Below, piece after piece: positions 15,239-20,752 of a stretch of DNA of 20,752 nt. The stretch is from positions 1-20,752 of the forward strand of contig DCHB01000030.1 in assembly GCA_002314685.1 (NCBI GenBank), given 5' to 3'. This stretch comes from Clostridiales bacterium UBA1763 (lineage in GTDB: Bacteria; Bacillota; Clostridia; Oscillospirales; Oscillospiraceae). Below the pieces are notes generated by a model. It did not search any database. It was not told the DNA's origin and saw only the letters and a program-made list of their open reading frames with translations. Within the stretch, counting starts at the first letter, position 1. Every line of letters begins with the position of its first letter. The position numbers were made by a program, and so were the translations under genes.

Positions 15239-16020
15239 TACTCGTCCTCCATTATAAGCTCGTCTATAACAGCGAGCACCTCATCATACAGACGCTTAAT
15301 GCACTTTTTTCTGCCGATTGAAAGCGCGGGAAGCTCTATATCCTCGTCGGCAAGGCACATAACGCGCTCGTCAAGCTCCTGATACAGCTCAGAAAGCTCG
15401 TCGGCTTGATTAAGTGTCATGCAAAGGGCAACATCGTACTGCGCTAATAGCTCTTTTGAAATCTGTGTAGGCTCATGCTCGGGAAGCTCGATATCAAGCT
15501 CTCTGCAAAGCTTCATAAGCTTTTCGGGCATTTTCTCCGCCTTTTTTATTCCCGCTGAGAATGCACTGATATTATCGCAGAAGTCCGCTTTATTCCCGTT
15601 AAACACAGCCTCTGCAATGTAGGATAGAATATTATCATCGCAGACAAACAGCACGCTGTTGACCTTGATGCCGTTAAAGCCGCAGAGCTCAGACTGACGC
15701 TCGTCCCAACGCTCAAGACTTCTGTCCCCTGCCATGTTTTCGATATGGTGTGTTAACTCGTGGTTAAGCGTATTTTTTAGCCTTTGAGCAAAGAGCTCAT
15801 CGTCCATTTCGCCATAAAGCTCTACAAACGAGCCGTAATACAGCTCAATATAACGCCCCATTGAGTCGGAGAAATATGTTCCGAGCGAATATCTGCCGTC
15901 TGTTGACTTTTTCGAGTCTTCAACAAAGCTTATTCCGCCGTTTAGGTTTTCGAATATCTCCTCGGGTAACTGCTCGGCAATTTCATCGAGCACATTTCCT
16001 GCTTCTTCATAGCTTAACAT
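15238..16020 (-). CDS. Zincin-like metallopeptidase fused to a degenerate LMW phosphatase domain
   Basis: A 260-residue two-domain protein with no signal peptide or membrane segment. Residues 1-110 resemble the minimal zinc metallopeptidase family (Pfam PF06262-like): LPEEIFENLNGGISFVED, then LGTYFSDSMGRYIELYYGSF, then NHELTHHIE with His87-Glu88-x-x-His91. Asp99 is a possible third ligand (inference). Residues 122-257 follow the low-molecular-weight protein phosphatase fold: SVLFVCDDN, AEAVFN, FSAGI, ISKELLAQYDVALCMT, then a C-terminal helix ending near VIDELI. Cys127 sits at the nucleophile position, but the P-loop Arg is lost (CDDNILSYIAEA where the family has C-x5-R-S) and the loop is one residue short. 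The late DP general acid is also absent. So the protease half looks able to act and the phosphatase half looks like a binding pseudoenzyme. ATG at 16020 overlaps the polA stop (TGATG), with GGAGG seven bases upstream; an in-frame TTG just before is less well placed. Substrate unknown. Confidence 0.85.
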   Translation of the reverse strand: MLSYEEAGNVLDEIAEQLPEEIFENLNGGISFVEDSKKSTDGRYSLGTYFSDSMGRYIELYYGSFVELYGEMDDELFAQRLKNTLNHELTHHIENMAGDRSLERWDERQSELCGFNGIKVNSVLFVCDDNILSYIAEAVFNGNKADFCDNISAFSAGIKKAEKMPEKLMKLCRELDIELPEHEPTQISKELLAQYDVALCMTLNQADELSELYQELDERVMCLADEDIELPALSIGRKKCIKRLYDEVLAVIDELIMEDE

Positions 16021-18566
16021 CAATGTGCCTCCGCCCAGCTTTGACCGATTTTTGCTTCTGCGATAAGAGGAACAGACAGCTTAGCCGCTGAGCGCATTTC
16101 CTCTTCAAGAATGAGCTTCACCTTATCCGCCTCATTTTCGGGGCACTCGCATATAAGCTCGTCATGCACCTGCAAAATCAGCTTTGATTTGAGATTTTCA
16201 GCCTTTAATCTGTTATATACGTTCACCATTGCAAGCTTTATAACATCAGCCGCAGTGCCTTGAATCGGCATATTGAGTGCTACTCTCTCGCCGAAGGAAC
16301 GCATATTGAAGTTTGACGATTTAAGCTCGGGCAATGCGCGGCGTCTGTTGTAAAGTGTCTCAACATAGCCGTCCTGCTTTGCTTTTTCAACTATGCTCTT
16401 CATATATGTGTGCACGCCGCTGTATTTTTCAAGATATGCGTCCATATAGGCCTTCGCTTCGTTCGGGAAAACGCCTATATCCTGAGCAAGCGACCACGCG
16501 GAAATGCCGTAAACTATGCCGAAATTTACAGCCTTTGCCCTGCTTCTCTGCAGGCTTGTAACCTCATCAAGCGCTGTGTTAAATACCTGCGAGGCTGTAA
16601 CGCGGTGAATATCCTCACCACTTAAAAATGCCTCCTGCATACGCTTATCGTCAGAAATATGCGCAAGCAGTCTGAGCTCTATTTGACTGTAGTCAGCATC
16701 AACGAGAACATTTCCCGCAGAGGCAATAAACATTTTTCTAATCTGACTTCCGAGCTCTTTTCTTACGGGGATATTCTGCAGATTAGGCTCCGTGCTTGAT
16801 AGTCTGCCCGTTGCTGTAACGGTCATCTGGAAGTTTGTTCTTATTCTGCCGTCGGCGTCAATCAGCTTAATAAGTCCGTCGGCATAGGTGGATTTAAGCT
16901 TTGTGAGCATTCTGTAATCAAGCACAGCCTCGATAATCGGGTGCTTACCTCTGAGCTTATCGAGGACATCGGCATTAGTGCTCCAGCCCGTCTTGGTCTT
17001 TTTCCCCGAGGGAAGCATAAGTCTTTCGAAGAGCACCTCACCGAGCTGCTTCGGAGAATTTATGTTAAACTCCCCTCCTGCGAGCTCGTATATATCGTTT
17101 TTAAGCTTTTCTATGCCCTCATTTAAGCTTTCGCCGAACTGCGCGAGAGCTTTTTTATCTACTAAAAAGCCTGCCGACTGCATATCCGCAAGCACAACGC
17201 ATAAGGGCAGCTCAATTTCATAATAAAGCTTGTCCATATTAAGCTCATGAAGCTTATTTTCAGTTGCGGTTTTAAGCTTATATATTGCCTCAGCACCGTG
17301 CAATTCACTGCCGAGGTAGCGCATACTGACACGCTCTAAGGGGTAGTCACTCTCTGTTGCTTCAAGAAGATATGCGGCGAGTGCTGTATCGAAAATAAAG
17401 CCTTCTGTGGATAAATTCTCGCCTTTTAGCTTATACATAAGGTCCTTGGCATTATGTGCGGCTTTTTTTACCTTATCGGAAAATACAAGCTTAAGAAGCT
17501 TATTATAATCATCTCCGAGTGCGGTCCAAGTGGCAATATATATATTTTTTCCGTCGCAAAGCTCAAGACTGTCAAAGTCGTCTGATACGCTGACAGCTAT
17601 AAATTCAGCAGAGGTAACAACCTCGGAAAGCACTGAAAAATCAGCATTTTCTATTATTTCAAAATGCTCCTGAGTATCAACAGTATCATCGGTATCAGCC
17701 GCAATATTCCACTTTTCTATGAACTTGTTAAAGCCGAGTTTTTTGAAAAGCTCATAAAGCTCAGGCTTGTAGTCGCAATTCCACAGACAGTCATCAGGAG
17801 AAAAGTCTATGGGTGCCTCGCGGCAAATAGTTGCAAGCTCAAAGGATAATTCGGCACTTTCTTTGCCTGCTGAAAGCTTTTTGCGAACGGAATCCTTTAT
17901 ATCCAATTCTTCGAGATTAGTATAGATATAGTCAACACTTTCAAAGCGCTGTATAAGGTCCATTGCGGTCTTTTCGCCTACGCCCGCTACACCGGGGATA
18001 TTATCCGAGGAGTCGCCCATTAAAGCCTTCAAATCGACAATTCTGACAGGCTCAAAGCCGTATTCTTCTCTGAAAACCTCGGGGGTGTATTCCTTTGTCT
18101 CGGTCTGCCCCATGCGGCTTTTTACATGGCAGACGTGTGTTGTGTTGGTAATCAGCTGAAAGCTGTCCTTATCGCCTGTAACAATGCGGCAATCCCAGCC
18201 CGATTTTTCGCAGATTTTTCCCACGGTTCCGAGCAGGTCATCCGCCTCATATCCTTCAAGCTCAAGGCGCTTTATACCCATTGCATCAAGCACCTGCTTG
18301 AGTATTGGCATCTGCACAGCAAGCTCCTCGGGCATACCCTTACGCTGTGCCTTGTAGCCCTCGTAGCGTATATGACGGAAGGTCGGGGCTTTAAGGTCAA
18401 AGGTGACGCAAACAGACTCGGGCTTTTCGGTATCGAGAAGCTTTCTTAATATAGACAGAAAGCCATATACACCGTTTGTAGGCGTGCCGTCGGGTGCATT
18501 AAGCTGTCTTACTCCGTAAAAAGCTCTGTTTACTATGCTGTTACCGTCTAAAATAAGTAATTTCAT
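16020..18566 (-). CDS. polA: DNA polymerase I
   Basis: Family A polymerase that removes RNA primers and fills repair gaps, including those left by UvrABC. The 848 residues are three domains. The 5'-3' exonuclease spans about 1-285 (LLILDGNSIVNRAF, YEADDLLG, VTGDKDSFQLI, ALMGDSSDNIPGVAGVGEKT). The middle 3'-5' exonuclease-like domain spans about 300-470, and the polymerase follows. In the polymerase, motif A is VDADYSQIELRLLAHIS (Asp625), motif B RSRAKAVNFGIVYGIS, and motif C LQVHDELICE (Asp802). In the middle domain the first exonuclease motif (DxE) is replaced by FIAVSVSDD, so proofreading is probably lost, as in Bacillus-type Pol I. It starts 2 bases after uvrB, with GAGG within the uvrB end, and its stop overlaps the next start: tight coupling. 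Confidence 0.98.
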   Translation of the reverse strand: MKLLILDGNSIVNRAFYGVRQLNAPDGTPTNGVYGFLSILRKLLDTEKPESVCVTFDLKAPTFRHIRYEGYKAQRKGMPEELAVQMPILKQVLDAMGIKRLELEGYEADDLLGTVGKICEKSGWDCRIVTGDKDSFQLITNTTHVCHVKSRMGQTETKEYTPEVFREEYGFEPVRIVDLKALMGDSSDNIPGVAGVGEKTAMDLIQRFESVDYIYTNLEELDIKDSVRKKLSAGKESAELSFELATICREAPIDFSPDDCLWNCDYKPELYELFKKLGFNKFIEKWNIAADTDDTVDTQEHFEIIENADFSVLSEVVTSAEFIAVSVSDDFDSLELCDGKNIYIATWTALGDDYNKLLKLVFSDKVKKAAHNAKDLMYKLKGENLSTEGFIFDTALAAYLLEATESDYPLERVSMRYLGSELHGAEAIYKLKTATENKLHELNMDKLYYEIELPLCVVLADMQSAGFLVDKKALAQFGESLNEGIEKLKNDIYELAGGEFNINSPKQLGEVLFERLMLPSGKKTKTGWSTNADVLDKLRGKHPIIEAVLDYRMLTKLKSTYADGLIKLIDADGRIRTNFQMTVTATGRLSSTEPNLQNIPVRKELGSQIRKMFIASAGNVLVDADYSQIELRLLAHISDDKRMQEAFLSGEDIHRVTASQVFNTALDEVTSLQRSRAKAVNFGIVYGISAWSLAQDIGVFPNEAKAYMDAYLEKYSGVHTYMKSIVEKAKQDGYVETLYNRRRALPELKSSNFNMRSFGERVALNMPIQGTAADVIKLAMVNVYNRLKAENLKSKLILQVHDELICECPENEADKVKLILEEEMRSAAKLSVPLIAEAKIGQSWAEAH

Positions 18567-18568
18567 TC

Positions 18569-20539
18569 TTAGTCCTCACCGCGAAGTCGGATAATTTGGT
18601 CTCTGAGCTCTGCCGCAAGCTCAAATTCAAGCATTTTTGCCGCGGCTTTCATCTGTTTTTCGAGCGCTTCAATAGCCGAAAGTCGTTCTTTCTTTGTCAT
18701 CTTAACGCCGTCTGCTCGTTTTATTGCCGTCTGAGCCTCGGAGGATATTTCTATCATATCTCTAACGCTCTTAATAATCGTTTTAGGCACAATGCCGTTA
18801 GCCTCGTTATATGCCGCCTGCTTTTTGCGGCGGCGTTCGGTTTCGTCAATAGCAAGCCGCATGGAACGGGTTATTGTATCCGCGTACATAATAACCTTAC
18901 CGTCTGCATTTCTTGCTGCCCTGCCGACGGTCTGTATAAGGCTTGTTTCACTTCTTAAGAAGCCCTCTTTATCGGCATCTAATATGGCAACGAGGCTTAC
19001 CTCGGGAATATCAAGTCCCTCGCGCAGAAGATTTATACCGATAAGCACATCAAACTCACCGAGTCTGAGACTGCGGATTATCTCCATGCGTTCAATCGCA
19101 TCGACATCGTGGTGCATATATCTGCACCTTATGCCTGCATTTGAAAAATACTCTGTCAGATCCTCAGCCATTTTTTTAGTCAGCGTTGTTACAAGCACTC
19201 GCTGATTTTGCTCTGCTCTCGCATTTATTTCGCCGATGAGGTCGTCAATCTGTCCTTCAATGGGTCTTACAGATATTTCGGGGTCTAAAAGTCCCGTAGG
19301 TCTTATTATCTGCTCGGCAAATTGCCCTGCCCTTTCTCTTTCATATTCTGCAGGAGTTGCCGAAACATATATAGCCTGATGAATTCTCTCGTTGAATTCC
19401 TCGAATTTCAGCGGTCTGTTGTCAAAAGCCGAGGGAAGACGGAAGCCGTATTCAACAAGAGATTCCTTTCTCGCTCTGTCGCCGCGATACATTGCTCTGA
19501 CCTGCGGCAGAGTTACATGACTTTCATCGACAAATAGCAGAAAATCATCGGGGAAATAGTCGAGCAGAGTCATGGGCGCACTGCCTGCGGGTCTGCCCGA
19601 AATAATTCTTGAGTAGTTTTCTATTCCCGTACAGTAGCCGAGCTCCTGCATCATTTCAATATCATAATTTGTTCTCTGTGATATTCTCTGAGCCTCAAGA
19701 AGCTTGCCGTTATCCTCGAAGTATTTAACCTGCTGTTCGCATTCTGCCCTTATATCGCCTATTGCCCTTGCCATTTTTTCCTTGCTGACAACATAGTGGC
19801 TCGCAGGATATATCGCCGCGTGATTTACATAGCGGAGCACTGTTCCCGTGACGACGTTAATCTCGCTTATTCGGTCAATTTCATCGCCGAAAAACTCAAC
19901 TCTGATAGCCTTATCGTTAGAATATGCAGGGAAAATTTCGATTGTATCTCCGCGCACTCTGAACATATTACGCTCAAAGGCAATATCGTTTCGCTCGTAT
20001 CTTATCTCAATCAGCTTGCGCAAAAGCTCGTCAAAATTGCGGCTTTGCCCCTGACGGAGAGAAACAACCATGTTTTTATAGTCAATCGGATCGCCTAAGC
20101 CGTATATGCACGATACTGATGCTACAACTATTGTATCGCGACGCTCAAAAAGGCTCGAGGTTGCGCTGTGCCGCAGTCTCTCGATTTCGTCGTTAATTGA
20201 GCTGTCCTTTTCGATAAATGTGTCGGTATGCGGAATATATGCCTCGGGCTGATAGTAGTCGTAGTAGGAGACAAAATACTCAACCGCGTTCTCAGGAAAG
20301 AACTCTCTGAACTCTGAGCAAAGCTGTGCCGCGAGGGTTTTGTTATGTGCGAGCACAAGTGTCGGACGGTTTAGCTGAGCAATAACATTTGCCATTGTGA
20401 AGGTTTTGCCCGAGCCCGTTACGCCGAGGAGCACCTGCTCATCAAGCCCGCTGTTTATACCGTTTACCAAGGTTTCAATAGCCTCAGGCTGATCGCCTGT
20501 CGGCGCATAGGGTGAATGCAATATAAACTTATCTGCCAT
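18569..20539 (-). CDS. uvrB: UvrABC excinuclease subunit B
   Basis: Damage-verifying helicase-like subunit of nucleotide excision repair. It is loaded by UvrA and recruits UvrC for incision. The 656 residues contain Walker A GVTGSGKT (39-46), the beta-hairpin that threads behind the damaged strand (YYDYYQPEAYIPHTDTFIEK), motif II VDESHVTLPQ, and the SF2 motifs V and VI (GINLLREGLDIPEVSL, QTVGRAARN). The C-terminal UVR motif that binds UvrC is EALEKQMKAAAKMLEFELAA. AAAGGAG lies seven bases before the ATG. It is the first gene of the six-gene operon driven from 20584-20612. No GAAC-N4-GTTC SOS box was found there, so damage induction through LexA is not supported by sequence. Confidence 0.98.
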   Translation of the reverse strand: MADKFILHSPYAPTGDQPEAIETLVNGINSGLDEQVLLGVTGSGKTFTMANVIAQLNRPTLVLAHNKTLAAQLCSEFREFFPENAVEYFVSYYDYYQPEAYIPHTDTFIEKDSSINDEIERLRHSATSSLFERRDTIVVASVSCIYGLGDPIDYKNMVVSLRQGQSRNFDELLRKLIEIRYERNDIAFERNMFRVRGDTIEIFPAYSNDKAIRVEFFGDEIDRISEINVVTGTVLRYVNHAAIYPASHYVVSKEKMARAIGDIRAECEQQVKYFEDNGKLLEAQRISQRTNYDIEMMQELGYCTGIENYSRIISGRPAGSAPMTLLDYFPDDFLLFVDESHVTLPQVRAMYRGDRARKESLVEYGFRLPSAFDNRPLKFEEFNERIHQAIYVSATPAEYERERAGQFAEQIIRPTGLLDPEISVRPIEGQIDDLIGEINARAEQNQRVLVTTLTKKMAEDLTEYFSNAGIRCRYMHHDVDAIERMEIIRSLRLGEFDVLIGINLLREGLDIPEVSLVAILDADKEGFLRSETSLIQTVGRAARNADGKVIMYADTITRSMRLAIDETERRRKKQAAYNEANGIVPKTIIKSVRDMIEISSEAQTAIKRADGVKMTKKERLSAIEALEKQMKAAAKMLEFELAAELRDQIIRLRGED

Positions 20540-20583
20540 ACCGACACTCCTTTCCTCGAAAATTGTAATTCTTTAATTAAATT

Positions 20584-20612
20584 ATTATACCACGGTGAAA
20601 TCCAAATCACAA
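20584..20612 (-). promoter_or_regulatory. Promoter of the uvrB-polA-...-tsaD-radC operon
   Basis: Minus-strand TTGTGA (20607-20612), 17 bases, then perfect TATAAT (20584-20589), about 45 bases before the uvrB start. Confidence 0.7.
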
Positions 20613-20619
20613 GAAAAGA

Positions 20620-20647
20620 AAATCGGCTGTGATTAAACAGCCGATTT
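20620..20647 (-). terminator. Terminator of the gene upstream of uvrB
   Basis: A perfect 11-bp stem (AAATCGGCTGT with its complement) around six bases, followed on the minus strand by TTCTTTTCTT. It separates the uvrB promoter from whatever is transcribed from beyond the right edge. Confidence 0.8.
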
Positions 20648-20752
20648 AGATACTGTCAAAAGCTAAACTGTCGGCAGAAAAGGCCTGCAAACAGCGGGGG
20701 AGCTTGAGGGGGCAAAGGCCCGCCTCAATTTGATCGCCGACAACAAAAAGCC
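20646..20752 (-). other. GC-rich edge fragment: possible gene end or repeat element
   Basis: This stretch is visibly more GC-rich than its surroundings and is cut by the window edge. One minus-strand frame is open for 35 codons from the edge to a TAA at 20646-20648 and ends LAFDSI, right at the terminator stem. A second frame is open for 29 codons to an earlier TAG (ending CRPFLPTV). Neither is recognisable. It also contains nested inverted repeats, TGTCGGC/GCCGACA (20669-20675, 20736-20742) and TTGAGG/CCTCAA (20704-20709, 20723-20728), so a structured repeat is as likely as a coding end. Confidence 0.35.

Noticed and set aside
20540..20620. LexA/SOS operator at uvrB
   Set aside because: Searched for GAAC-N4-GTTC and close variants near the promoter; none found.
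1..20752. CRISPR array, IS element or prophage
   Set aside because: No regularly spaced direct repeats, transposase, integrase or phage structural genes seen on either strand.

Overview
This is a chromosomal housekeeping segment from a low-to-moderate G+C Firmicute, most likely a Clostridia member of the Ruminococcaceae/Oscillospiraceae type. The case for this is protein-level: an RecD2-type helicase, a ComF-like protein, a polymerase I whose first proofreading motif is lost, and MreB. Strong GGAGG ribosome binding sites, TTGaca/TATAAT promoters and a tRNA with an encoded CCA agree. The taxon is inferred from these features; no 16S or other marker is in the window. No phage genes, IS element or CRISPR array were seen.

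From left to right: (1) 145-7440, minus strand, is a five-gene operon read right to left: ybaK, uvrA, recD2, comF, mreB. It has a clear promoter at 7461-7489 and most genes overlap or nearly touch. (2) 7441-7765 is a scarred intergenic region with two terminators and a 45-codon 3' remnant of a lost gene. (3) 7766-8323 is a TetR-type regulator, divergent from gluQ (glutamyl-Q tRNA(Asp) synthetase, plus strand, 8457-9392). (4) A NagD-like HAD phosphatase (minus) converges on gluQ, and the two share one terminator hairpin. It diverges from a cytoplasmic GH2 glycosidase (plus, 10343-12658). (5) tRNA-Thr(CGU) on the minus strand has its own promoter, followed by an AT-rich 330-base intergenic region with a duplicated promoter core and DnaA-box-like 9-mers. 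(6) 13095-20539, minus strand, is a six-gene operon read right to left: uvrB, polA, a zincin/pseudo-phosphatase fusion, rimI, tsaD, radC. (7) 20646-20752 is an unassigned GC-rich edge fragment behind a terminator.

Nucleotide excision repair is split between the two operons: uvrA in one, uvrB with its gap-filling polymerase polA in the other. RecD2 and RadC add further DNA-repair colour. RimI and TsaD represent protein N-terminal acetylation and tRNA t6A37 synthesis, but tsaB, tsaC and tsaE are not in the window.

The most unusual gene is at 15238-16020. An N-terminal minimal zinc metallopeptidase (HELTH) is joined directly to a low-molecular-weight tyrosine/arginine phosphatase fold. That fold keeps the nucleophile-position Cys but has lost the P-loop Arg and the DP general acid. 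It lies between polA and rimI-tsaD with translational coupling on both sides.
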